NCBI GenBank assembly: GCA_900542825.1
Contig: UQOY01000009.1
Span: forward strand, 1-64,000
Length of the DNA stretch: 64,000 nucleotides
Direction of reading: 5' to 3'
DNA from: an uncultured Collinsella sp.
GTDB lineage: Bacteria > Actinomycetota > Coriobacteriia > Coriobacteriales > Coriobacteriaceae
In this document: piece after piece, positions 17,191 through 24,726 of the stretch
Position numbering within the stretch: position 1 is the stretch's first letter
Layout: each line of letters opens with the position of its first letter
Notes under the pieces: generated by a model
What the model saw: the letters and a program-made list of their open reading frames with translations, nothing else
Told to the model about the DNA's origin: nothing
The model's database searches: none
Program-made: the position numbers and the translations under genes

Positions 17191-17901
17191 ATGGGTCAGA
17201 AAGTCTACCCCACCGGCTTCCGTCTTGGCATCACCGAGAACTGGCGCTCCCGCTGGTTCGCAGAGAAGGATTACGCTAAGACCCTCGGTAACGATCTCGA
17301 GATCCGCAAGTACCTCGAGAAGCGTCTTTCCCGCGCAGCTGTCTCCCGCGTCGAGATCGAGCGCGCTGGCGACAAGGTGAAGGTCATCATCCTCACCGCT
17401 CGCCCCGGCGTTGTCATCGGTAAGAAGGGTGCCGAGATCGATACCCTCCGCACCGAGCTCGAGAAGGTCGCTGGCGTCTCCAAGGGCCAGCTCTCCGTCG
17501 ACGTTGTCGAGATCAAGCGCCCCGAGCTCGACGCCAACCTCGTTGCTCAGTCTATCGCCGAGCAGCTCGAGGGCCGCGTTGCCTTCCGTCGCGCTATGCG
17601 CAAGGCTGTCCAGTCCGCCCGCAAGGCCGGCGCTAAGGGCATCCGTATCCAGTGCTCCGGTCGTCTCGGCGGTGCCGAGATGGGCCGTCGTGAGTGGTAC
17701 CGCGAGGGTCGCGTGCCTCTGCACACCCTCCGTGCCAAGATCGACTACGGCACGGCTGTCGCCAGCACCACCATGGGCGCTTGCGGCGTGAAGGTCTGGA
17801 TCTACCTGGGCGAGAAGCTCCCGGGCCAGCCTGTTCCCAACCCTGCACTCGAGGGCTCTTCCCGTCCTCGTCGTCGTAACTCCGAGAGGAGGGGTCAGTA
17901 G
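17191..17901 (+). CDS. rpsC: 30S ribosomal protein S3
   Basis: 236 residues. MGQKVYPTGFRLG start, a KH domain with GVVIGKKGAEI, and C-terminal EMGRREWYREGRVPLHTLRA are diagnostic. Forms part of the mRNA entry path. Ends with a basic SSRPRRRNSERRGQ tail. Its stop shares one base with the GTG start of rplP. Confidence 0.97.
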   Translation: MGQKVYPTGFRLGITENWRSRWFAEKDYAKTLGNDLEIRKYLEKRLSRAAVSRVEIERAGDKVKVIILTARPGVVIGKKGAEIDTLRTELEKVAGVSKGQLSVDVVEIKRPELDANLVAQSIAEQLEGRVAFRRAMRKAVQSARKAGAKGIRIQCSGRLGGAEMGRREWYREGRVPLHTLRAKIDYGTAVASTTMGACGVKVWIYLGEKLPGQPVPNPALEGSSRPRRRNSERRGQ

Positions 17902-18404
17902 TGCTTGCCCCTAAGCGTATTCTTCACCGCAAGGTGCAGCGTGGCTCCATGAAGGGCCAGGCCAAGGGTAATACCGAGCTGCATTTCGGCGAGTTTGGTA
18001 TCCAGGCTCTCGAGGCCCATTGGATCACCAACCGTCAGATCGAGGCCGCTCGTATTGCCATGACCCGCTACATGAAGCGTGGCGGTCGTGTCTACATCAC
18101 GATCTTCCCTGATAAGCCCATCACCAAGAAGCCTGCTGAGACTCGCATGGGTTCTGGTAAGGGTAACCCCGAGGAGTGGGTGGCCGTCGTCAAGCCCGGC
18201 CGCATCATGTTCGAGGTCAAGGGCGTGCCCGAGGAGGTCGCTCGCGAGGCTCTGCGTCTTGCACAGCACAAGCTTCCCATCAAGACCAAGATTGTTGCTG
18301 CTAAGAACGCTGAGCAGCGCATCGAGAAGGAGATGGCTGAGGAGGCCGCTCTCGAGGCCAAGTGGGCTGCTGAGGACGCCGCCGCCGCCAAGGAGGAGAA
18401 CTAA
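17901..18404 (+). CDS. rplP: 50S ribosomal protein L16 with an Ala/Glu-rich C-terminal extension
   Basis: Core (MLAPKRILHRKVQRG, RYMKRGGRVYITIFPDKP, RMGSGKGNPEEWVAVVKPG) is standard L16. The protein is 167 residues, about 27 longer than usual; the extra tail is acidic, Ala/Glu/Lys rich and likely a surface helix. GTG start overlaps rpsC by one base and its stop overlaps rpmC by one base, so translation is coupled. Confidence 0.95.
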   Translation: MLAPKRILHRKVQRGSMKGQAKGNTELHFGEFGIQALEAHWITNRQIEAARIAMTRYMKRGGRVYITIFPDKPITKKPAETRMGSGKGNPEEWVAVVKPGRIMFEVKGVPEEVAREALRLAQHKLPIKTKIVAAKNAEQRIEKEMAEEAALEAKWAAEDAAAAKEEN

Positions 18405-18619
18405 TGAAGCCCGCAGAGATTCGTGAGCTCTCGGACGCTCAGCTCGTTGAGAAGCTGAAGGAAATGCGCGCCGAGCTCTTTAACCTTCGTTTCCAGATGG
18501 CCACCAGCCAGCTGGACAACACCGCTCGCGTCAACACCGTGAAGAAGGACATCGCTCGCGTCCTCACGGAGCAGCGCGCCCGCGAGATCGCAGCGGAGAA
18601 GTCCGCTGTCGCCGAGTAG
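18404..18619 (+). CDS. rpmC: 50S ribosomal protein L29
   Basis: 71 residues, two-helix protein at the tunnel exit. EIRELSDAQLVEKLKEMRAE followed by LFNLRFQMATSQLDN and an IARVLTEQR motif are typical. Starts at the TAATG junction with rplP. Confidence 0.95.
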   Translation: MKPAEIRELSDAQLVEKLKEMRAELFNLRFQMATSQLDNTARVNTVKKDIARVLTEQRAREIAAEKSAVAE

Positions 18620-18635
18620 GACCTAAGGAGAGAAC

Positions 18636-18896
18636 ATGACTGATTCGCGTAACTCGCGTAAGGTCCGTACGGGTGTCGTTACCTCCGTCTCCGGTGCCAA
18701 GACCATTGTTGTCACCATCACCGAGCGCAAGCGTCACCCCAAGTACGGCAAGATGATGACCAGCTCCAAGAAGCTGCACGCTCACGACGAGGAGTGCACG
18801 GCCGGCGTGGGCGATACCGTCCGCGTTATGGAGACCCGTCCTATGTCCAAGATGAAGCGTTGGCGCCTCATCGAGGTCGTCGAGCGCGCTAAATAA
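18636..18896 (+). CDS. rpsQ: 30S ribosomal protein S17
   Basis: 86 residues. OB-fold protein with KVRTGVVTSVSGAKTIVV, RHPKYGKMM and GDTVRVMETRPMSKMKRWRL. AAGGAGAG precedes the ATG. A 118-base structured gap follows before rplN, longer than is usual at this junction. Confidence 0.96.
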   Translation: MTDSRNSRKVRTGVVTSVSGAKTIVVTITERKRHPKYGKMMTSSKKLHAHDEECTAGVGDTVRVMETRPMSKMKRWRLIEVVERAK

Positions 18897-18923
18897 GCAG
18901 TCGCTCTTACGACTTGTACGTTT

Positions 18924-18989
18924 CCGAAGATGTGCGTATGCCTGGCTTGCATACCACGGGCCGTATAAAGGCTGCGCACCTCTCTTCGG
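18924..18989 (+). other. Structured leader upstream of rplN
   Basis: Nested stems CCGAAG/CTTCGG (18924-18929/18984-18989), GTGCG/CGCAC (18932-18936/18975-18979) and GTATGC/GCATAC (18936-18941/18949-18954) form a three-tier helix just before rplN. Could be an autoregulatory or processing structure; it matches no family I can name. Confidence 0.5.
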
Positions 18990-19014
18990 TTCTTAGTTCG
19001 GAGGAACATCTACC

Positions 19015-19383
19015 ATGATTCAGATGCAAACCATGCTGAACGTCGCCGACAACTCCGGCGCTCGCAAGATTCGCTGCATCAAGGTGCTTGGCGGTTCCAA
19101 GCGTCGTTATGCAGGCATCGGCGATGTGTTCATCGGTGCTGTCCAGGAGGCTACCCCTGGCGCCAACGTCAAGAAGAAGGACGTTGTCCGTTGCGTCGTC
19201 GTTCGCACCGTTAAGGAGATCCGCCGCAAGGATGGCTCCTACATTCGCTTTGATGAGAACGCCTGCGTTGTCATCAACAACGATGGTTCGCCCGTCGGCA
19301 CCCGTATCTTCGGGCCCGTCGCTCGCGAGCTTCGTGACAAGAAGTACATGAAGATCGTCTCGCTCGCTCCCGAGACCCTGTAG
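19015..19383 (+). CDS. rplN: 50S ribosomal protein L14
   Basis: 122 residues. MIQMQTMLNVADNSGARKI start, the KKKDVVRCVVVRT segment and GTRIFGPVARELRDKKYMKI are diagnostic. First gene of the spc-type set, separated from rpsQ by a structured gap. TCGGAGGAAC precedes the ATG. Confidence 0.97.
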   Translation: MIQMQTMLNVADNSGARKIRCIKVLGGSKRRYAGIGDVFIGAVQEATPGANVKKKDVVRCVVVRTVKEIRRKDGSYIRFDENACVVINNDGSPVGTRIFGPVARELRDKKYMKIVSLAPETL

Positions 19384-19396
19384 TTAGGGGAGATAT

Positions 19397-19702
19397 ATGT
19401 ATATCAAGAAGGGCGATAAGGTCCAGGTTCTCTCTGGTAAGGATCGCGGCAAGCAGGGCGTTGTCCTGCGTGCTCTCCCCGCCGAGAACAAGGTCGTTGT
19501 CGAGGGCGTTTCGGTCGTTAAGAAGGCCGTCAAGCCCAACGCTGCCAACCAGCAGGGCGGCATCGTTTCGCAGGAGGCTCCCATCGACGCCTCCAACGTC
19601 AATCTCGTTTGCCCCGAGTGCGGTAAGGTTACCCGCGTCGGTCACGAGAAGGACGGCAAGAACAAGCTGCGCGTCTGCAAGAAGTGCGGCCACAAGTTCT
19701 AA
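19397..19702 (+). CDS. rplX: 50S ribosomal protein L24
   Basis: 101 residues with an N-terminal KOW motif (KKGDKVQVLSGKDRGKQGVV) that starts large-subunit assembly. The C-terminal CPECGKVTRVGHEKD and CKKCGHKF form a CxxC...CxxC pair likely to bind zinc. In most bacteria rplE follows at once; here a terminator follows and rplE is about 34 kb away. Confidence 0.96.
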   Translation: MYIKKGDKVQVLSGKDRGKQGVVLRALPAENKVVVEGVSVVKKAVKPNAANQQGGIVSQEAPIDASNVNLVCPECGKVTRVGHEKDGKNKLRVCKKCGHKF

Positions 19703-19728
19703 GCTGTCCGCAACATCAAGTTGCTAGC

Positions 19729-19763
19729 AAAGGCCCGGATGCCACGGCACCCGGGCCTTTTTC
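19729..19763 (+). terminator. Rho-independent terminator after rplX
   Basis: Stem AAGGCCCGG/CCGGGCCTT with the loop ATGCCACGGCAC, followed by TTTTTCT. It closes the first ribosomal block in the middle of what is normally one operon. Confidence 0.92.
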
Positions 19764-19769
19764 TATCCC

Positions 19770-19798
19770 TACTCATTGGGGACAGACTTAAATGAGTA
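19770..19798. repeat. Small palindrome with GGGGACAG core
   Basis: Arms TACTCATT and AATGAGTA enclose GGGGACAGACTTA. One of several GGGAC-core intergenic hairpins in the window; it follows the rplX terminator. Confidence 0.5.
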
Positions 19799-19850
19799 CC
19801 CTAACTGGGTAAGCATAAATGAGCGGGTCGTGCTGTATAAATTGCTTGTG

Positions 19851-19957
19851 TGCGCGTTTATGCGCGTTAGATTGCGTTTAATTACGCACCTATGCGTATA
19901 TATGCGCCGTTTACGGGGCAATAATGACCGTTTAGCGGTGAGATACGCAAAAACGCG
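19851..19957 (+). promoter_or_regulatory. Cluster of TGCG/CGCA half-sites upstream of the oxidoreductase gene
   Basis: TGCGCGTTTA and TGCGCGTTAG are adjacent 10-bp repeats (19851, 19861), followed by TGCGTTTAATTACGCA (19873-19888), TGCGTATATATGCG (19893-19906) and ATACGCAAAAACGCG (19943-19957). Position suggests an operator array for the DeoR-family regulator two genes on. Confidence 0.45.
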
Positions 19958-20030
19958 CACAGACGCGCGTGTTTGTGCGAATATAGAGCTGTCAGAAATG
20001 CAAGACGTTCTATGACACAGGAGACACATA

Positions 20031-21110
20031 ATGGCAGATTCCAAGCAGGCTCCACTCGACGCCGCGGCAGCCGCCAAAGCGGCATTTGCTTCGGTCCAGG
20101 ACAAGCCGTTCCCTAACGACATCTTTACGGCTCCCGAGCTCCGTTGGGCTGTGATCGGTTGCGGCGTTATTGCCAACCAAATGGCCCAGTCCCTCGCGCT
20201 GGCCGGCCGCAAGCTTGCGGGCGTCGCCAACCGCACGCTGTCCAAGGCCCAGGCTTTTGCTGAGCAGTATGGCATCGAGAAGGTCTATGAAACGGTTGAG
20301 GACCTCTATGCCGATCCTGACATCGACGCCGTCTACATCGCCACCCCGCACAACACCCATATCACCTATCTGCGCGCCGCCTTGGCGGCCGGCAAGCACG
20401 TTCTCTGCGAGAAGGCCATCACGCTCAACTCCGCCGAGCTCGATGAGGCCCGCGCCATTGCCGCCGAACACAACGTGGTCCTTATGGACGCTACCACGGT
20501 GCTCCACATGCCCTTGTATCAAGAGCTGCGCCGCCGCATGGATGCCGGCGAGTTTGGCCGCATGAACCTCGCTCAGCTCAACTTTGGTAGCTACAAGGAG
20601 TACGGCGACCTGACCAACCGTTTCTACAATCGTAACCTCGCCGGCGGTGCCATGTTCGATATTGGCGTATACGCCCTGTCCGTCATGCGCCTGTTTATGG
20701 CGAGCCAGCCCGTCGAGGTCGTGTCTCTGGGTAACATCTGCGAGACCGGCGTGGACGTTGCAGGCGGCATCGTCTGCCGCAATGCCGAGCAGCAGCTGGG
20801 CGTCGTGAGCCTTACGCTCCACTCCAAGCAGCCAAAGCGCTCGGTTATCAGCTTTGACAATTGCTATGTCGAGGTCAACGAGTATCCGCGCGCCGATCAC
20901 GCGACGATCGTGTGGACCGCGGACGGTCATCGCGAGGAGGTCGCCGCGGGCACCGAGGCTTATGCCCTGTGCTACGAGATGGCTGACCTCGAGCAGGCCG
21001 TCGCCGGCGACGATTCCAAGCGTGAGCTTCTGGATTATGCTTCTGATGTGATGGAGCTCATGACCAAGCTCCGCGCCGATTGGGGAGTCGTCTACCCCGA
21101 GGAGGAGTAA
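20031..21110 (+). CDS. Gfo/Idh/MocA family NAD(P)-dependent oxidoreductase
   Basis: N-terminal Rossmann fold with WAVIGCGVIANQMAQSLA (approximately 41-58) and the family motif HVLCEKAITLN where the conserved lysine sits; the C-terminal half has the alpha/beta sheet with GGAMFDIGVYALSVMRL. Such enzymes oxidise sugars, inositols or amino sugars; the substrate is unknown. 359 residues, with a roughly 30-residue Ala-rich N-terminal extension. Four bases before a DeoR-family regulator, so probably an inducible catabolic pair. Confidence 0.88.
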   Translation: MADSKQAPLDAAAAAKAAFASVQDKPFPNDIFTAPELRWAVIGCGVIANQMAQSLALAGRKLAGVANRTLSKAQAFAEQYGIEKVYETVEDLYADPDIDAVYIATPHNTHITYLRAALAAGKHVLCEKAITLNSAELDEARAIAAEHNVVLMDATTVLHMPLYQELRRRMDAGEFGRMNLAQLNFGSYKEYGDLTNRFYNRNLAGGAMFDIGVYALSVMRLFMASQPVEVVSLGNICETGVDVAGGIVCRNAEQQLGVVSLTLHSKQPKRSVISFDNCYVEVNEYPRADHATIVWTADGHREEVAAGTEAYALCYEMADLEQAVAGDDSKRELLDYASDVMELMTKLRADWGVVYPEEE

Positions 21111-21113
21111 GCG

Positions 21114-21860
21114 ATGCTTGCGGAAGATAGGCTCAATACGATCGTGTCGATGGTGCGGCAGGCTGGCTCGGTAACGGTGCCCGAGCTTGCCGATGCCCTG
21201 GGCGTGACGGCGTCTACCATTCGACGCGACCTACAGACGCTCGACCGAGCGCACCGCATCGCCAAGGTGCACGGTGGCGCGACAAGTCTTGAGCGCGCGC
21301 ACGTGACGCGCGACCTAACGATCAGTGAGCGCAGTGATCTCCATAACGACGACAAGGAGCGTATCTGCGCCCGCGCCGCGGCGCTCGTGGAGCCCGAGAG
21401 CTTTGTGTACATCGATTCGGGTTCGACAACGCTCAGACTCATCGAGCATCTTCCGCATCTCGAATCGGTCACCTATGTGACTGATTCCGTGCTCCATGCT
21501 CAGCATCTCGCTGTGCGCGGCATGCGCACCGTGGTGCTGGGCGGCGAGCTTAAACCCGAGACCGAGGCGCTCGTTGGCCCCGATGCTCTGGCAACCCTAG
21601 ACCGCTACAACTTTAACTGCGGCTTTTGGGGTTCTAACGGCATTGCCGCCGAGCAGGGCTTTACGACGCCCGATATCGAGGAAGCGCAGGTCAAGCGTAT
21701 CTCGATGCGCCATACAGCCAAACGCTTCGTAATCTCGGACGCCAGTAAGTTTGGCATGGTGGCTCCCGTAAAATTCGCGGACTTCCGTGACGTAACGGTT
21801 ATCACCGCGGGCGAGGTGCCCGCTAAGTACCAGACGATGGAAAACGTCATCACGGTTTAG
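21114..21860 (+). CDS. DeoR-family transcriptional regulator
   Basis: N-terminal helix-turn-helix (QAGSVTVPELADALGVTAST) followed by IRRDLQTLDRAHRIAKVHGG, and a C-terminal sugar-phosphate sensor domain with YIDSGSTTLRLIEHL. 248 residues. Starts four bases after the oxidoreductase stop. Most DeoR proteins repress neighbouring sugar genes; likely targets are this pair and perhaps the PTS gene downstream. Confidence 0.9.
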   Translation: MLAEDRLNTIVSMVRQAGSVTVPELADALGVTASTIRRDLQTLDRAHRIAKVHGGATSLERAHVTRDLTISERSDLHNDDKERICARAAALVEPESFVYIDSGSTTLRLIEHLPHLESVTYVTDSVLHAQHLAVRGMRTVVLGGELKPETEALVGPDALATLDRYNFNCGFWGSNGIAAEQGFTTPDIEEAQVKRISMRHTAKRFVISDASKFGMVAPVKFADFRDVTVITAGEVPAKYQTMENVITV

Positions 21861-21882
21861 CAACGGGGCGAAGCAAGGCCAA

Positions 21883-21919
21883 AACCACCACAAAGGTGCC
21901 TGTCCCCATTGTGGTGGTT
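21883..21919. repeat. Hairpin, CCACCAC/GTGGTGG type
   Basis: Eleven-base arms AACCACCACAA and TTGTGGTGGTT surround AGGTGCCTGTCCCCA. The left half recurs at 24013-24037. No T-run follows. Confidence 0.55.
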
Positions 21920-21920
21920 C

Positions 21921-21994
21921 CGATGGCCCCGTCGGGCATGATTTCCCAGTACCCCTGTTTCCATACGACGTGATCATGCCCGCCGGGGCCATCG
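21921..21994. repeat. 22-bp inverted repeat with 30-base loop
   Basis: Arms at 21921-21942 (begins CGATGGCCCCG) and 21973-21994 match with one mismatch. It lies directly after the previous hairpin, in the leader of the PTS gene. Confidence 0.65.
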
Positions 21995-22115
21995 TATAGA
22001 TATCGCTTAAAAGCGCCGTCACTTCGGCGCTATCAATCACTCAAACACAAGGTAATACGCAGGTTGTGACCCTCAGAAGGGGAGGGCTGGGCCTGCTTGT
22101 GCAAAAGGAGGAAAC

Positions 22116-23607
22116 ATGTCAGCTGCAAACGAGAAGGTGGGGGGGCGGCACTTACGATGTCGTTGCCATCACGGCATGTCCAACGGGCATTGCTCACACA
22201 TTTATGGCGGCCAAAGGGTTGGAAGACCAGGCAGCCAAGATGGGCGTGAGCATTAAGGTCGAGACTCAGGGTTCGGGCGGCGCTAAAAATGTACTGACCG
22301 CGGCAGACATCGCTGGTGCCAAGGGTGTCATCATTGCGGCGGATAAAAATGTCGAGCTCGATCGCTTCGATGGCAAGTCGGTTTACTCCTGTGCGGTGAC
22401 GCGTGGCATTAATGACGCCGAGGAACTTATCAATATTGCGCTTGCGGGCAATGCGCCTATTCATCATGTGTCCGGCGGCGCCGCGGTACAGGCGGCTGCC
22501 GAGGGCGAATCCGAGGGTTTGGGTCGCAGGGTCTATAAGGACCTGATGAACGGCGTTTCGCACATGCTCCCCTTTGTTGTTGGCGGCGGCATCCTCATGG
22601 CGCTTTCGTTCTTGCTGGACCAGGCAGGGTTGGGCACGAGCGCATACGGCCACAGCACTCCGGTCGCGGCCTTCTTTAACCTTGCGGGCAACCAGGCGTT
22701 CAACTTTATGCTCCCCATCCTTGCGGGCTATATTGCCATGTCCATTGCTGACCGTCCGGGCTTGGCCGCGGGCTTTGTGGGTGGCTGGATTGCAAAGCAG
22801 GGCTTTACGTTGGGCTATCTCACCACGGCAATGGATGCCGATGCCCAGACTCAGCTTGTCTCTGCTGGCTTTTTGGGCGCGCTGCTGGTCGGTTTTGCCG
22901 CCGGCATTATCGTCAATGCGCTCAAGAAGGCCGCAAGCGTGCTACCCGAGTCGCTCGACGGTATCAAGCCCATGCTCATCTACCCCGTGCTGGGCATTCT
23001 CTTTACGAGTCTCTTTATGATGGCCGTTAACCCGATTATGGGCGTTATCAACACCGCCATTAGCGGCGCGCTCAACGGTCTTTCGGGCACGAGCATCGTT
23101 CTTTTGGGCATTATCTGCGCCGGCATGCAGGCGACCGACATGGGTGGTCCCATCAACAAGGCCGCATATGTCTTTGGCACCGCGGCCCTTGCCGAGCAAA
23201 CGCTGCAGGGCAATATGATCATGGCTGCCGTCATGGCGGGCGGTATGGTACCGCCGCTGGTCATCGCGCTCTCCACGACGTTCTTTAAGAACCGCTGGAC
23301 CGAGGCCGATCGCAAGGCAGGCCTGGTGAACTACATCATGGGTCTGTCGTTTATCACCGAGGGTGCCATTCCCTTTGCCGCGGCCGATCCGCTTCGCGTG
23401 TTGCCCGCCTGCATCCTGGGATCTGCGACCGCCGGCGGTCTGTCGATGCTCTTTGGTTGCGCGAGCCCCGCTCCGCACGGTGGCGCCTGGGTTATCGCGG
23501 TCATCACGAACCCGGTGCAGTACCTGTTGGCCCTTGCTATCGGCGCTGTGGTCGGCTGCTTGGTTCTGAGCTTCCTTAAGAAGCCTCTCGACAAGGCTAC
23601 CGAGTAG
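22116..23607 (+). pseudogene. Fructose-type PTS EIIBC gene, out of frame at a G7 tract
   Basis: The start ATG at 22116 has a very good AAAGGAGG site, but its frame runs to a stop at 22254-22256 after 46 codons. The long reading frame that encodes EIIB (VVAITACPTGIAHTFMAA, active Cys) and EIIC (many membrane helices, GAIPFAAADPLRVLP) joins this start only if the run of seven G at 22139-22145 loses one base, giving MSAANEKVGGGTYDVV. Intact beyond that point, so this is a recent change, a phase-variable switch or a sequencing error. No EIIA gene nearby. Probably regulated with the preceding DeoR pair. Confidence 0.8.
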
Positions 23608-23632
23608 CGGGAGCGGAAGGGTCTTGCCAATG

Positions 23633-23672
23633 GAAAGGCGGTAACGTCCACCAGGGACGTTACCGCCTTTTG
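23633..23672 (+). terminator. Terminator after the EIIBC gene
   Basis: AAAGGCGGTAACGTCC and GGGACGTTACCGCCTTTT form a long perfect stem with an ACCA loop; the right arm ends in TTTT. Confidence 0.88.
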
Positions 23673-23686
23673 CTGTTTGGGGATTT

Positions 23687-23983
23687 GTCTCGATCTGTAA
23701 CAGGAAGAGAGGGATATGGGTTCCAGATGTTACAAGCTGAGATGTTTTTCCTGGTGGTCCCATAACGTCTCAATCTGTAACAGGAAGGTCAAAATGCGGG
23801 CTCCAGATGTTACAGATCGAGATGATTTCTCCGGTGGGATCCGAATATCTCAATCTGTAACATCTTGGGCCGATTTTGACGAGTTATTGTTACAGATTGA
23901 GATTTTCCCTTGAGGGGGATTCGAATGTCTCGATCTGTAACGGATAGACCGGAAAATGGGTTCTAACTGTTACAGATCGAGAC
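23687..23983. repeat. Four-unit palindrome array with exact 80-bp period
   Basis: Left arms (GTCTCGATCTGTAAC and variants) start at 23687, 23767, 23847 and 23927; right arms (GTTACAGATCGAGAC and variants) start at 23729, 23809, 23889 and 23969. Every arm is 15 bases, every loop 27 and every linker 23. Arms are well conserved while loops and linkers are less so. No coding frame or promoter is evident. It lies between the EIIBC terminator and the convergent pseudouridine synthase gene. Confidence 0.9.
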
Positions 23984-24030
23984 GTTTTGGGATCGCGGCT
24001 GAGCCATTGCGGCAAAACCACCACGAAGGT

Positions 24031-24054
24031 GCCTGCCCTTTTTGGCAGGTTTTA
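24031..24054 (+). terminator. Possible terminator between convergent genes
   Basis: CCTGCC (24032-24037) pairs with GGCAGG (24044-24049) and is followed by TTTT. It overlaps the stop of the minus-strand gene. The preceding bases 24013-24037 resemble those at 21881-21905. Confidence 0.5.
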
Positions 24055-24711
24055 GGGCTCCCAGGGGCAGGGAGCTTCGATGTGGATGGGCTCGCCGGTT
24101 ACGGGATGCGTAAAGGACACGCTGTGGGCATGGAGCATCAGGCCGCAGGGACGCGGCGTGCCGTAGAGCTCGTCGCCCACCAGGGGATGACGCTCACTCG
24201 CCAGGTGCACGCGGATCTGGTGTTTGCGGCCGGTGAGCAGCTCGACATCGATATACGAACGCGTGGGCAGGCCTCGGCGGCTCTTAAGGCGCTTGAGCAC
24301 CTTCACGCGCGTTTGAGACGGCTTGCCGCTGGCGCCGACGCGCATCTTTCGGCTGTCGTGACGGTCGCGGGCGATGGGCTTGTCGATGAGCTTTTCGTTC
24401 CAGTCGATCTTGCCCTCGGCGAGCGCCAGGTAGTGCTTTTCGAAAGCGTGGTCGATCACCATCTGGTCAAAGGCGGGCTGCGTCTGCTTGTCGAGCGAGA
24501 ACAGCACCACGCCGGTGGTGTCGCGGTCCAGGCGGTTGAGCGGCTGCATGTCGGTCGCGGCAAAGCCGTCGCCCATCGCCAGCAGCAGGTCGCTGGCGTA
24601 GTCGGTGAGCGTGCGCTCGCCGGTGCCGTCGCCGTGGACGATCATGCCGGCGGGCTTGTCGATGGCCATGAGCCAGGCGTCGCAGTAGAGGACTTGAGGT
24701 TCTTCGTTCAC
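24052..24711 (-). CDS. RluA-family pseudouridine synthase
   Basis: Isomerises uridine to pseudouridine in rRNA or tRNA. Catalytic Asp62 is in LNRLDRDTTGVVL; later motifs GRKHQIRVHLA and HPLVGDELYG are standard. At 219 residues it is a short form without an S4 domain, so the exact target is not assigned. Starts 15 bases after the U32 gene on the same strand, so the two RNA-modification-type genes are likely cotranscribed. Confidence 0.9.
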   Translation of the reverse strand: MNEEPQVLYCDAWLMAIDKPAGMIVHGDGTGERTLTDYASDLLLAMGDGFAATDMQPLNRLDRDTTGVVLFSLDKQTQPAFDQMVIDHAFEKHYLALAEGKIDWNEKLIDKPIARDRHDSRKMRVGASGKPSQTRVKVLKRLKSRRGLPTRSYIDVELLTGRKHQIRVHLASERHPLVGDELYGTPRPCGLMLHAHSVSFTHPVTGEPIHIEAPCPWEP

Positions 24712-24726
24712 GTGTAAGCCTTTCGG

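Noticed and set aside
23687..23983. CRISPR array
   Set aside because: Repeats alternate in orientation, arms are only 15 bases, loops and linkers resemble each other, and no cas genes are present.
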